Origin: SURF-21 sp964529285
GTDB taxonomy: Bacteria; Actinomycetota; Geothermincolia; Geothermincolales; RBG-13-55-18
Length of the DNA: 64,000 bases
Direction of reading: 5' to 3'
NCBI GenBank assembly: GCA_964529285.1
Contig: CAZGWK010000002.1
Location: 62,001-126,000, forward strand
In this document: piece after piece, positions 43,172 through 51,914 of the stretch
Layout of the letters: every line of letters begins with the position of its first letter
Position numbering within the stretch: the first letter of the stretch is position 1
Translations under genes and position numbers: made by a program
Notes under the pieces: generated by a model
Told to the model about the DNA's origin: nothing
Database searches by the model: none
Seen by the model: the letters and a program-made list of their open reading frames with translations, nothing else

Positions 43172-43969
43172 ATGAAGATCGAAGTTGATCACCATGCCGG
43201 TCTGCCCGGTGTCTTTGAGCGCAAGAACGGCAGCGTAGAGATTAACGCCAGCCAGCTCCACTACCGTGAGCTGAACAACATGATCAAGGGGGCGGCAGCC
43301 GAGGGGACCCGGGAGATAGTACTGGATAACGTCTACGGACAGCGCTATATCGGCTCGGGCATACGAAAATCCGTGAACATCGTGGTGCACGGAGTTCCGG
43401 GCAATGACCTCGGCGCGTTCATGGATGGACCGAATATCGTCGTGGACCGCAACGCACAGGACGGCGTGGGAAATACCATGAACAACGGGGTTATAGTAGT
43501 ACACGGCCGCGCGGGGGATATCGTCGGCATGGGTATGCGCGGTGGTAAGATCTTTATAAAGGACAGCGTCGGTTACCGGGCCGCCATCCACATGAAGGAA
43601 TACCGCAAGCACCTTCCCGCGCTGGTCATTGGAGGCGAGGCCCAGGATTTCCTGGGAGAATATATGGCGGGCGGCATAGTGATAGCGCTGGGCCTGGGAA
43701 GTGAAAAAGAAGCCGGCTTCAAGGCGCAGTACATCGGTACGGGTATGCACGGTGGCCTCATCTTCCTGCGCGGAGAGGTGGAGGAATACCAGTTGGGGAA
43801 AGAGGCGGCGGTTGCTCCCGCCGGCGAAGAGGACATCGTCCTCATGCAACCCTATATCGAGGAATACGTCGGCTATTTCGGAGGGAACGCGGAAGACATC
43901 ATGAAATCGAGCTTCATGAAGCTGCGGCCGAAGTCAACCCGCCCTTTCGGGGGGTTGTACGCTTATTGA
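43172..43969 (+). CDS. Glutamate synthase GXGXG domain subunit (GltB3 / GlxC-like)
   Basis: A 265-residue right-handed beta-helix protein with repeated G-x-x-G-x-x-x-G turns: GQRYIGSG, GVPGNDLGAFMDG, NNGVIVVHGRAGDIVGMGMRGG, GEYMAGGIVIALG and GTGMHGGLIFLRG. This is the C-terminal GXGXG domain of glutamate synthase as a separate subunit, which holds the amidotransferase and synthase subunits together. It is followed by a strong terminator at 43996. Confidence 0.88.
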   Translation: MKIEVDHHAGLPGVFERKNGSVEINASQLHYRELNNMIKGAAAEGTREIVLDNVYGQRYIGSGIRKSVNIVVHGVPGNDLGAFMDGPNIVVDRNAQDGVGNTMNNGVIVVHGRAGDIVGMGMRGGKIFIKDSVGYRAAIHMKEYRKHLPALVIGGEAQDFLGEYMAGGIVIALGLGSEKEAGFKAQYIGTGMHGGLIFLRGEVEEYQLGKEAAVAPAGEEDIVLMQPYIEEYVGYFGGNAEDIMKSSFMKLRPKSTRPFGGLYAY

Positions 43970-43995
43970 GACAAGAACGGAGAAAAGACAGAAAC

Positions 43996-44022
43996 AAAAG
44001 CCGGCGCTGGCCGGCTTTTTTA
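43996..44022 (+). terminator. Rho-independent terminator of the glt operon
   Basis: AAAAGCCGGC, loop GCTG, GCCGGCTTTTTTA: an 8-bp GC-rich stem with a T-run, 26 bp after the GXGXG gene stop. Confidence 0.85.
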
Positions 44023-44164
44023 TTCCGGCAGCAGGGCGAGGAAAGGAAAACGAAGCAAAAGGGCTCGCCGGGTTTATGATAGGTATGTGGGTCCCGGCCG
44101 GAGAAGTGCCGCGCCCCGTTTGCCGGAGCCGTGGCACGTACAGCATATCTGCCCGGAGGCGATG

Positions 44165-44815
44165 ATGAAGGTATATCTCAGCTGCACGGGAGACAGGGAG
44201 GAGCTGTTCCGGGGCATCCTGGAAGCTGATTTTGCGTTGGAAACGCTGAGCGTTGACGCACGCCCGGGGCCGGTTGCGGGAGACGCGGTTCTGGTTGACC
44301 TTGCCGCGAATGCGGGTGACTGGCGCAGCCATCTCGAGGGGCTGAGAGGTGCTATGGACGATGGCGTGCGGCTGCTGGCAGTGCTGCGTTTCAAGCAGAT
44401 CCGTGCGCTGGACAGCAGGGTGCAGCTAGATGACTTCGTCGCCGACGGATTCACGGGCGAAGAGATAAAGGCGCGTTTGCGCCGCATGTGCGAGCAGGAG
44501 AAAACCGCAACGGCGGCGGTTGGGGAACTGGAGGTGGACGAAGAGCGCTACGAGGTAAGGGTGTGCGGCGCTCCCGTGGAACTGACCTTCAAGGAGTTCG
44601 AGCTGCTGCGTTTTCTCATGGCCAGGCCCGGCAAGGTCTTCACCCGGGAGATACTTCTCGAACAGGTATGGGGATACGACTACTTCGGAGGTGCGCGTAC
44701 GGTTGACGTGCACATCCGCCGCATACGCTCCAAGATCGAGCGGGAAGGGCATACCTATATCCGCACCGTACGCGGCGTAGGATATATTTTTGAGCACACT
44801 TCGCACGAGCTTTAA
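44165..44815 (+). CDS. glnR: GlnR-like orphan OmpR-family nitrogen regulator
   Basis: A 216-residue regulator. The receiver-like domain (1-110) lacks the N-terminal acidic pair; a lone Asp45 (VLVDLAA) sits at the phospho-site position. This matches actinobacterial GlnR, which works without a kinase. The DNA-binding half (120-212) reads LTFKEFELLRFLMARPGKVFTRE and WGYDYFGGARTVDVHIRRIR, close to the GlnR wing and recognition helix. No kinase gene is adjacent. Start 44165 is set by GGAGG five bases upstream. GlnR activates or represses nitrogen genes; boxes of its type precede amt (44812) and glnA (46714). Confidence 0.82.
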   Translation: MKVYLSCTGDREELFRGILEADFALETLSVDARPGPVAGDAVLVDLAANAGDWRSHLEGLRGAMDDGVRLLAVLRFKQIRALDSRVQLDDFVADGFTGEEIKARLRRMCEQEKTATAAVGELEVDEERYEVRVCGAPVELTFKEFELLRFLMARPGKVFTREILLEQVWGYDYFGGARTVDVHIRRIRSKIEREGHTYIRTVRGVGYIFEHTSHEL

Positions 44816-44849
44816 CTTTCCCGAAACAAAGCTTTAATCGCGATTTAAT
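44812..44849 (+). promoter_or_regulatory. GlnR-like tandem box upstream of amt
   Basis: TTAAC-n6-GAAAC-n6-TTAAT-n6-TTAAT, four 5-mers at exact 11-bp steps, starting in the stop region of glnR and ending 151 bp before amt. Matches the a-site/b-site spacing (gTnAC-n6-GaAAC) of actinobacterial GlnR boxes. Confidence 0.65.
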
Positions 44850-45000
44850 ACCCCGATAAAGTCCGCGAAACACGCGGCTCTTAGACTCTTGCCATGGAAA
44901 GCACGCATCTCAACGTAAACGAGGAAGGTGTTTTTAAATGGTATGGGTTTTGACAAGAACAGACGGCCCGAGGGTTTGAGGAAGGGGGAGGTGATGCGCG

Positions 45001-46377
45001 TTGAAGAAATTCTTGCTCGTATTGGTGCTTGCCGCACTGGTCCTCGTTCTATTCACCATGCCCGCACTGGCGGAAGGAGACGGGGATACTAAGACCCCCG
45101 CGAGCATAACCACTTCGCTGGACACGGTATGGGTGCTTATCGCTGCGGCACTCGTTTTTTTCATGCAGGCCGGTTTCTTCTTCCTGGAGGGAGGTCTGAC
45201 CCGGGCCAAGAACGTATCCAACGCGATGCTCAAAGGGGTCATGGACTTCTGCCTGGGAGCTCTGATCTACTGGATGGTCGGTTTCGCCATAATGTTCGGC
45301 ATCGACAGCGGGGGTTTCCTCGGTACGAGCGGCTTCTTCTCCAATCTCGCCAACCCGGATTGGAACGGCCTGCCCCTTTACGTCTTCCTGCTCTTCCAGA
45401 TCGCCTTCGCGGGAGCGGCCGCGACTATACTTGCCGGTGCAGTTGCTGAAAGGGTCAAATTCAGCGCTTACTGTATCGCCACCGTGTGTATCACCGGTTT
45501 CATCTATCCCGTCGTGGGTCATTGGATCTGGGCCGAAGGAGGTTGGCTCTACGAGCTGGGCATGCTGGATTTCGCGGGCTCCACCGTGGTGCACACGGTA
45601 GGCGGTATCTGCGCCCTGATCGGTGCCTCGATAGTCGGGGCGCGTGACGGCAAGTACAATGCCGACGGCACGCCCAACGCCATCCCGGGTCACAATATCC
45701 CCATGGCGGCCCTTGGAACCTTCATCCTCTGGCTGGGCTGGTACGGGTTCAATCCCGGCAGCACGCTGCATGCCTCCCCGGCCATTGCAACCATCGCCAT
45801 GACCACTACCCTGGCGGCCTCCGCCGGCGCCGTGGTCGCCATGTTCATTACCTGGATACGTTACGGCAAGCCGGACGTCAGCATGTCGTTCAACGGTGCA
45901 CTTGCAGGTCTCGTTGCCATCACCGCCGGTTGCGCCTACGTGAGCATGGTAAGTTCCGTTATTATCGGTATCGTGGCCGGGGCCCTGGTGGTCTTCGCCG
46001 TGGAGTTCATCGACCGCAAACTCAAGGTCGACGACCCGGTCGGAGCCATCTCGGTACATGCGGTCAACGGTATCTGGGGCACCCTCGCGGTAGGTCTTTT
46101 CGCCCAGGTATCGATGGGAGAGGCGAACGGCGTGGCCGCCGTGAACGGCCTTTTCTTCGGGGGGGGAGTGGTGCAGCTTGCTAAGCAGCTTCTGGGGGTG
46201 GCCTCCGTCGTGGCATGGGTTGCACTAACCGCCGCCGTCCTGTTCTACGCCCTTAAAAAGACCATCGGCATCAGGGTCGACGAGGAAGGCCAGAAGGCGG
46301 GCCTGGACATAAGCGAGCACAACCTCGAGGCCTATCCCGATTTCCAGCCCGCTATCTCCGAGAAGGGAGTGATATAG
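45001..46377 (+). CDS. amt: Ammonium transporter Amt
   Basis: A 458-residue membrane channel with a cleavable signal peptide (MKKFLLVLVLAALVLVLFTMPALA), as in many Amt proteins, and eleven hydrophobic helices. The twin-His pore pair is present in DFAGSTVVHTVGG and ISVHAVNGIWGTLAVG. ALVFFMQAGFFFLEGG, in the first helix after the signal, is the family signature. It imports NH4+/NH3 when nitrogen is scarce. TTG start after the near-perfect GGAGGTGAT site. A GlnR-like box lies 151 bp upstream and the PII gene follows after 1 bp. Confidence 0.95.
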   Translation: MKKFLLVLVLAALVLVLFTMPALAEGDGDTKTPASITTSLDTVWVLIAAALVFFMQAGFFFLEGGLTRAKNVSNAMLKGVMDFCLGALIYWMVGFAIMFGIDSGGFLGTSGFFSNLANPDWNGLPLYVFLLFQIAFAGAAATILAGAVAERVKFSAYCIATVCITGFIYPVVGHWIWAEGGWLYELGMLDFAGSTVVHTVGGICALIGASIVGARDGKYNADGTPNAIPGHNIPMAALGTFILWLGWYGFNPGSTLHASPAIATIAMTTTLAASAGAVVAMFITWIRYGKPDVSMSFNGALAGLVAITAGCAYVSMVSSVIIGIVAGALVVFAVEFIDRKLKVDDPVGAISVHAVNGIWGTLAVGLFAQVSMGEANGVAAVNGLFFGGGVVQLAKQLLGVASVVAWVALTAAVLFYALKKTIGIRVDEEGQKAGLDISEHNLEAYPDFQPAISEKGVI

Positions 46378-46378
46378 G

Positions 46379-46717
46379 ATGAAGAAGGTAGAGGCATTGA
46401 TCCGCCCGGAACGGCTTGAGCCGGTAATGGACGAGCTGCGCAGGCTGGGATACCCAGGGATGACCATCACCGAGGTCAAGGGACACGGAAAGCAGAAGGG
46501 CATAACCCATATGTGGAGGGGTGCGGAATACCGTGTCGAATTCCTGCCCAAGATCAAGATAGAAGCCGTGGTCCTCGAAGAGGACCTGGGCAGGGTAGTA
46601 AACGGCGTGGTCAAGGCGGCTCGCACCGGCTCCATGGGCGACGGTAAGATATTCGTCTACGACGTGGTGGACGCCGTGCGTATCCGCACCGGGGAATCCG
46701 GGTTCAACGCGATTTAA
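46379..46717 (+). CDS. glnK: PII signal-transduction protein (GlnK/GlnB type)
   Basis: A 112-residue PII protein. The T-loop GKQKGITHMWRGAEYRVEFL carries Tyr51, the uridylylation or adenylylation site. The B-loop and C-loop are TGSMGDGKIFVYDV and VRIRTGESG. It senses ATP/ADP and 2-oxoglutarate and blocks Amt when nitrogen is ample; direct linkage to amt (1 bp) indicates the GlnK role. The 3' end of the gene overlaps the glnA regulatory box. Confidence 0.95.
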   Translation: MKKVEALIRPERLEPVMDELRRLGYPGMTITEVKGHGKQKGITHMWRGAEYRVEFLPKIKIEAVVLEEDLGRVVNGVVKAARTGSMGDGKIFVYDVVDAVRIRTGESGFNAI

Positions 46718-46751
46718 CGCGGATTTAACAATGCGGAAAAAACGCTGAAAC
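46714..46751 (+). promoter_or_regulatory. GlnR-like tandem box upstream of glnA
   Basis: TTAAC-n6-TTAAC-n6-GAAAA-n6-GAAAC, four 5-mers at exact 11-bp steps, ending 71 bp before glnA. Same geometry as the box before amt, with a different order of half-sites. Confidence 0.7.
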
Positions 46752-46822
46752 ACTCAAGAGACATAATGCTGAGCGTGGATGAGAAAAATGATGATAGGAG
46801 CAGGAGAGAAGGAGGAGAAGCA

Positions 46823-48154
46823 ATGACCACCAAGGATAAAGAGTACGTCATCAAGATGGCCCGGGAAAACGACGTCAGGTTCATCCGCTTCTGGTTTACG
46901 GACATCCTCGGCTTCCTCAAGAGTTTCGCGATCACCATAAGCGAACTGGAGGAGGCAATGGAGGACGGCATGGGTTTCGACGGGTCATCCATAGAAGGCT
47001 ACGCCCGCATCGACGAGAGCGACATGATCGCCATGCCCGACCCCGGCACATTCGTCATCCTGCCCTGGAGGCCGCGGGAGCATAACGCAGTCGGCAGGAT
47101 GTTCTGTGATATCGTGAAGCCCGGCGGAGATCCCTACGAAAAGGACCCCCGTTTCGTGCTCAAGAAGAACCTGAAGCGGGCGGCGGAGAAGGGCTACACT
47201 TACTATGTCGGGCCGGAGCTGGAGTACTTCTACTTCAGGAATCCCGAGTCCACCGAGGTGCTGGACCGGGGCGGGTATTTCGACCTGACCCCCCTCGACG
47301 TCGCCAGCGACCTGCGCCGCGACACCGTTCTCGCACTGGAGGAATTGGGGATAGGCGTGGAATACAGCCATCACGAGGTCGGGCCGAGCCAGCACGAGAT
47401 AGACATGCGCTACACCGACGCCCTGACCATGGCGGATAACGCCATGACCTTCCGGCTGGTCGTGAAGGAGATCGCCATCCTCAACGGGGTTTACGCCACC
47501 TTCATGCCCAAACCGCTGTTCGGCCATAACGGCAGCGGTATGCACACCCACATGTCCCTGTTCAAGGGCGAAAGAAACGCCTTCCATGATGCGGACGACA
47601 AGAACCATCTTTCGGATGCGGCGAAGAAGTTCATCGCCGGCTTGCTGCGCCACGCGCCCGAGATCACCCTGGTCTGCAATCAGTGGGTAAACTCGTACAA
47701 GCGGCTGGTGCCGGGATACGAGGCGCCGGTGTTTCTCTCCTGGGCGGTGCGCAACCGCTCCGACCTGGTGCGGGTGCCGGAGTACAAGCCGGGCAAGGAG
47801 AAGGCCACGCGTATCGAGTTCCGCTCGCCGGACCCCGCCTGCAATCCCTACCTGGCCTTCGCCGCCATGCTGTCGGCGGGATTGGAGGGTATAGAAAAGG
47901 GGTACGAACTGGCCGATTCCGTGGAGCGCAACGTTTACGAGATGTGCGAGGAGGAGAGATGCGAGCTGGGCATTGGACAGCTTCCCGAGGACCTCTGGGA
48001 GGCGATACAGTTGGCCGAGAAGAGCGAGCTGCTGCGTAAGACCCTGGGAGACAGCGTCTTCGAGTCGCTCATCGAGAACAAGAAGATCGAATGGGAGCGC
48101 TATCGCGCCCAGGTCACCGAATGGGAGATGAGCAATTACCTTCCCGTCCTCTAG
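46823..48154 (+). CDS. glnA: Glutamine synthetase type I (alpha subgroup)
   Basis: A 443-residue GSI enzyme that makes glutamine from glutamate, ammonia and ATP. It has MGFDGSSIEGYARIDESDM, the ATP/glutamate site HHEVGPSQHEID, NGSGMHTHMSL, and NRSDLVRVP with IEFRSPDPACNPYLAFAAML. There is no 25-residue beta insertion and no Tyr adenylylation loop; the C-terminus is short, as in GSI-alpha enzymes. AAGGAGGAGAAGCA precedes ATG 46823, preferred to the in-frame ATG 46766. Controlled probably by the box at 46714. A REP-like element abuts its stop. Confidence 0.95.
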   Translation: MTTKDKEYVIKMARENDVRFIRFWFTDILGFLKSFAITISELEEAMEDGMGFDGSSIEGYARIDESDMIAMPDPGTFVILPWRPREHNAVGRMFCDIVKPGGDPYEKDPRFVLKKNLKRAAEKGYTYYVGPELEYFYFRNPESTEVLDRGGYFDLTPLDVASDLRRDTVLALEELGIGVEYSHHEVGPSQHEIDMRYTDALTMADNAMTFRLVVKEIAILNGVYATFMPKPLFGHNGSGMHTHMSLFKGERNAFHDADDKNHLSDAAKKFIAGLLRHAPEITLVCNQWVNSYKRLVPGYEAPVFLSWAVRNRSDLVRVPEYKPGKEKATRIEFRSPDPACNPYLAFAAMLSAGLEGIEKGYELADSVERNVYEMCEEERCELGIGQLPEDLWEAIQLAEKSELLRKTLGDSVFESLIENKKIEWERYRAQVTEWEMSNYLPVL

Positions 48155-48260
48155 GGGGTCAGGTCTTGTTTTTTGCATACTCTGGTATCCGTTATCCAGG
48201 ATAGCAGGTAAAAGTGGGAATAAAGATATGGGGTACCCATTTTATGAAAGACTTGACCCT
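48155..48260. repeat. REP-like palindromic element after glnA
   Basis: GGGGTCAGGTCTTG begins immediately after the glnA TAG; the complementary arm AAGACTTGACCC is at 48248-48259. Same arm family as 601-680 and 54168-54250. Confidence 0.75.
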
Positions 48261-48279
48261 GAAGAGAGGGTGGTAGGGA

Positions 48280-50016
48280 ATGAGGATAGCTTTAGCCCAG
48301 ATAAACACCATTGTGGGTGATATTGACGGCAACCGCGGACGTATCCTCGATACCCTGCGCGAGGCCGAAGCCGGGGGTACGGACCTGGTGTGTTTCCCGG
48401 AGCTGTCCCTCTGCGGATATCCCCCGGAGGACCTGCTGCTCAAGAGGGTCTTTCTCGAGGAATGCGCCGATGCACTCGAACGGCTGGCGGGCGAGGTAGG
48501 GGATACGGCTGTTCTTTTAGGTACGCCATACCTCGCGGAAGACATCTTCAACGCGGCCGCGGTCCTTTACAGGGGCGAGGTCGCCGCCGTCTACCGCAAG
48601 AATTTTCTGCCCAACTACGGCGTCTTCGACGAAAACCGCTATTTCGCGGCCGGGGAAGAGGGGTTGGTGGTGGGGGTCGCAGGCGTGCGCGTGGGGGTCA
48701 CGGTATGCGAAGACATATGGTATGCCGGGGGGCCGGTTGAGTCGGAGGTAGCTTTCGGCGGCGCCGAGGTGATCGTCAACATTTCCTCTTCACCCTATCA
48801 CCGCGGAAAACGCAGGGTCAGGGAGAAGCTCCTGCAATCGCGGGCGGCGGACAGCATGGCCGTCATCGCTTACGCTAACTGCGTGGGGGGGCAGGATGAA
48901 CTCGTCTTCGACGGGGGTTCCATGATCCTGCATCCCGGGTTCGGCGTAATCGCTTCATCTCCCTGTTTCGCGGAGCACATACTCTATTGCGATGTGGATA
49001 CGACCGGGCTGTGGTCGCGGAGGATGACCAGGCCCATACACAGGTATATGCGTCAGGGCGCTCTCCGCAGACCAGCGCGGGTCTTGGAGCTGGACGGACG
49101 ACGGGGTCCGTCACCAGGAGAGCGCCCACCCCTTCCGGTCCAGGATATACCAGAGCTCACGCAGGATGAAGAGGTCCTGCAGGCCCTGCTCCTGGGGTTG
49201 CGGGACTACGTGCGCAAGAACGGTTTCACGGACGTGCTTTTCGGGCTCTCGGGGGGCATAGATTCCGCCCTCACCGCGGCCCTTGCCGCCATGGCGCTGG
49301 GGGCCGAGCGAGTGCACGGCGTCTTTCTTCCCGCCAGGTTCACCTCCCAGCTGTCCTGGGAGGGTACGCGGTCCCTGGTCGAGGCACTGGGGATATCGCT
49401 GGAGACCTACGACATCGACGAGATAATCGCGTCGCATCTGCAGCACGCCGGCGCTTCGCTGCAGGGGCCGGGAAGCGATGTAGCGCTGGAGAACCTGCAG
49501 GCCCGCATCCGGGGCAACGTGCTCATGAGCATCTCCAACAGCAGGGACTGGCTCGTGCTCGCGACCGGCAACAAGAGCGAACTCTCCATGGGCTACTGCA
49601 CCCTGTACGGGGACATGGTCGGCGGTTACGCGGTGATCAAGGATCTCCTGAAAAGCGAGGTCTACCGCCTCTGCCGATACATCAACGAGCGCGAGGGCAG
49701 GGAGGTCATACCCGCGGTCATCCTGGAGAGAGAGCCGTCGGCCGAGCTGCGGGAGGACCAGAGGGACAGCGATGCCCTGCCTCCCTACGACCTGCTCGAC
49801 CCCATCCTCGAGGACTATATCGAGAACGGCCTGAGCATCGAAGAGATAGTGGGAAAAGGATACGAGAGAGACCTGGTCGAGGAGGTTGTGCAGCGCGTGG
49901 ACGCCAACGAGTACAAGAGACGCCAGGCCCCGGTGGGCATAAAGATCACCCAGCGCGCCTTCGGCCGCGACTGGCGGCTCCCCATCTCCGTCCACCGCCA
50001 GCACCGCAGCATATGA
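48280..50016 (+). CDS. nadE: Glutamine-dependent NAD+ synthetase
   Basis: A 578-residue two-domain enzyme. The N-terminal nitrilase-fold glutaminase has the triad Glu41 (FPELSLCGYPPEDLL), Lys107 (YRKNFLPNYGVFDE) and Cys143 (VTVCEDIWY). The C-terminal NAD synthetase has P-loop FGLSGGIDSALTAALAA and the ATGNKSELSMGYCTLYGDM segment. It amidates deamido-NAD with glutamine-derived ammonia, the last step of NAD synthesis. It follows glnA, whose product supplies the glutamine, but lies beyond a REP-like element. Confidence 0.95.
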   Translation: MRIALAQINTIVGDIDGNRGRILDTLREAEAGGTDLVCFPELSLCGYPPEDLLLKRVFLEECADALERLAGEVGDTAVLLGTPYLAEDIFNAAAVLYRGEVAAVYRKNFLPNYGVFDENRYFAAGEEGLVVGVAGVRVGVTVCEDIWYAGGPVESEVAFGGAEVIVNISSSPYHRGKRRVREKLLQSRAADSMAVIAYANCVGGQDELVFDGGSMILHPGFGVIASSPCFAEHILYCDVDTTGLWSRRMTRPIHRYMRQGALRRPARVLELDGRRGPSPGERPPLPVQDIPELTQDEEVLQALLLGLRDYVRKNGFTDVLFGLSGGIDSALTAALAAMALGAERVHGVFLPARFTSQLSWEGTRSLVEALGISLETYDIDEIIASHLQHAGASLQGPGSDVALENLQARIRGNVLMSISNSRDWLVLATGNKSELSMGYCTLYGDMVGGYAVIKDLLKSEVYRLCRYINEREGREVIPAVILEREPSAELREDQRDSDALPPYDLLDPILEDYIENGLSIEEIVGKGYERDLVEEVVQRVDANEYKRRQAPVGIKITQRAFGRDWRLPISVHRQHRSI

Positions 50017-50117
50017 ATGCAGGCGGCATCACCGGTGCCCGTTTTACACGTTCTGGCGCGCCGGCATATAATCGCTTTATACCTGCAGAGGGGCCGCTTA
50101 GGTCTGGGGGCGATGAA

Positions 50118-50453
50118 ATGGGAATGCGGGAAGACCTGGAGGAAGCCGCGGTTTATATCCACGAGGGCGAGGTCCTGGCCGAAAAATACAGACCCGAGGA
50201 TATGCGCAACGTGAACGAGCCCATAAGCGACCTTGCTTTCATGGCGATTTTCACCACATGGAGGGGGAGGGCGCTGCGGTTCGTACAGCTGCAGACCGGC
50301 GCAAACAGCGGGTATGCGCAGGCGTTCTCCAGGGACTGCAGTGCGCAAGGCAGCTACGGAGACATGGTCGCGGGCCTGACGGAGCTCGAGAAGGTCAAGG
50401 AAGGCATCCAGGACGGGCTCTTCGAGCGCAAGGGCCTGAACCTCTTCCTGTGA
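50118..50453 (+). CDS. Hypothetical protein
   Basis: A 111-residue, mostly helical, soluble protein (MGMREDLEEAAVYIHEGEVLAEKYRPEDMRN by key features: acidic N-terminal helix, then AFMAIFTTWRGRALRFVQLQ). No Cys pair, signal or membrane helix. Start 50118 with GGGGGCGATGA upstream; ATG 50124 is possible. I do not recognise the family. Same direction as nadE, about 100 bp downstream. Confidence 0.55.
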   Translation: MGMREDLEEAAVYIHEGEVLAEKYRPEDMRNVNEPISDLAFMAIFTTWRGRALRFVQLQTGANSGYAQAFSRDCSAQGSYGDMVAGLTELEKVKEGIQDGLFERKGLNLFL

Positions 50454-50621
50454 TGCTGGCTCCGTACGACTCGCGCACGGGCGCGCTTACTCTTCGCATG
50501 CGCGCTAAGTTTCCGCCATGTTCCGCCCGCTGCGGCGGTGTTCCGCCCCACTTCCAACCCCGGCCGCGGCCTGCCCCGAGGACGCTGCCGCAATTCTGGC
50601 CGCATGCTGGGAGCAGGCGGC

Positions 50622-51845
50622 CTACGGGCCCGGCCCCGAGATGAGCTCCTTGTAGGCCTCTCCCGTGGATGTCAGGGTCCCTGCCTGGATCTTAACCCAT
50701 GTCTGAGAATTGACCAGTCCGATAACCCATGCATAACCCCTTTCCTCTGTGGCGGGAGAGTATGGCAGATAGGCGAAGAGGTACTGCATCCAGAAAGGCG
50801 AGATGAACTCGAGCTCCAGATAGTGGGAGAGTTCGACCATCACCTCCAGAAAGGCCTGATCCAGGGGCGCCCAGAAACTGTAAGCGTCGCGCGCGAAGAT
50901 GTCCGCCGCCATGGCTACGTTCTGCCCGGAGGCCACCTCCGAACTCGAGGCCTTGTACAACCATGCCTCGCTGACGGCGAGGCCCTTTGCGGTCGAGCGC
51001 GCCATCTCCAAGATACGCTCGGCACGTTCTATAACCAGCTCTCCCTGGATGGGGTAGATATGCATGTCCAGGTAATCCAGCCCGGCGATGCCGGAGAGGC
51101 TCTCGAAATATGCGAGATCTTCCCAGGTGCCCGCCCCGGCGCCGATCCTGGTTTCCCCCCTGTCTATCCCTGATAGTATGTGGTTCACTATCGCTGCCTG
51201 GTTAGCGACCGAGAAATCCAGGCCGGTGTTGGCCTGCTGGGTGCCAGGCTCGTTCTCAACCGTAAGGTAGTCGGGCCTGAGATCCCGCAGCACGGTCTCG
51301 ACCATGGCTCTTTTTTCTCGCATGTACTCTTCGAGGGTAAGGCCGGTATAATCCACTCCGAGCGGGGAGATCTCGGGTTGCGGGAAAACGGTAGTGGTCT
51401 CGATCACCAGGGAGAGGCCGAGAGACCTCGTCTCCGCCGCAAGCCAGCGGTAGAACATCAGGTATGCGTCGGAACGGGGGAAATCGGGGTTGAGCACGGG
51501 GTATTGTACACTCATGGTGATGCCCGTAACACCCAGGTCTTTCAGGGCCTCCAGCGTGCGCTGGCAGGCCAAAAAATTATACGGCTCCAGGAGCGCTTCG
51601 CCCCGGTTCGAATTGGCGTTTATAAGCTCGACGCTGAAAACGGTATGCGTGGTCCCGCCGTTCTGGACATCTTCGAGATATGCGTCCAGCTCCTGCAGTT
51701 TGTCTGCCAGCTCGGCGTATATATCCTCATACTCCGCGGGGACTTCGGGGCTTTCCTCCAACACTTCTTTTTGGGGCGCTTCCGTACCGCATCCGGATAC
51801 CAGGATCAGCGAGAGTGCAACCAGGACGACCTGGATCATTCTCAT
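50622..51845 (-). CDS. Lipoprotein with glycoside-hydrolase-like TIM barrel (clan GH-A style)
   Basis: A 407-residue lipoprotein: signal LVALSLILVSGC with lipobox Cys19. The mature part looks like a clan GH-A barrel. LTVENEPGTQQANTG has the Asn-Glu pair expected for the acid/base, DYLDMHIYPIQGE lies on a later strand, and KGLAVSEAWLYK could supply the nucleophile Glu. WVIGLVNSQTWVK closes the barrel. Substrate unknown; extracellular polysaccharide is likely. The call rests on motif layout, not clear family identity. It stands alone. Confidence 0.55.
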   Translation of the reverse strand: MRMIQVVLVALSLILVSGCGTEAPQKEVLEESPEVPAEYEDIYAELADKLQELDAYLEDVQNGGTTHTVFSVELINANSNRGEALLEPYNFLACQRTLEALKDLGVTGITMSVQYPVLNPDFPRSDAYLMFYRWLAAETRSLGLSLVIETTTVFPQPEISPLGVDYTGLTLEEYMREKRAMVETVLRDLRPDYLTVENEPGTQQANTGLDFSVANQAAIVNHILSGIDRGETRIGAGAGTWEDLAYFESLSGIAGLDYLDMHIYPIQGELVIERAERILEMARSTAKGLAVSEAWLYKASSSEVASGQNVAMAADIFARDAYSFWAPLDQAFLEVMVELSHYLELEFISPFWMQYLFAYLPYSPATEERGYAWVIGLVNSQTWVKIQAGTLTSTGEAYKELISGPGP

Positions 51846-51914
51846 CGCTTTGTACCTCCTCTCCGCAGGCGCCGCACTGAAGCGAGATCCCTGTAAGTGA
51901 ACGCAGTGCTCAGC

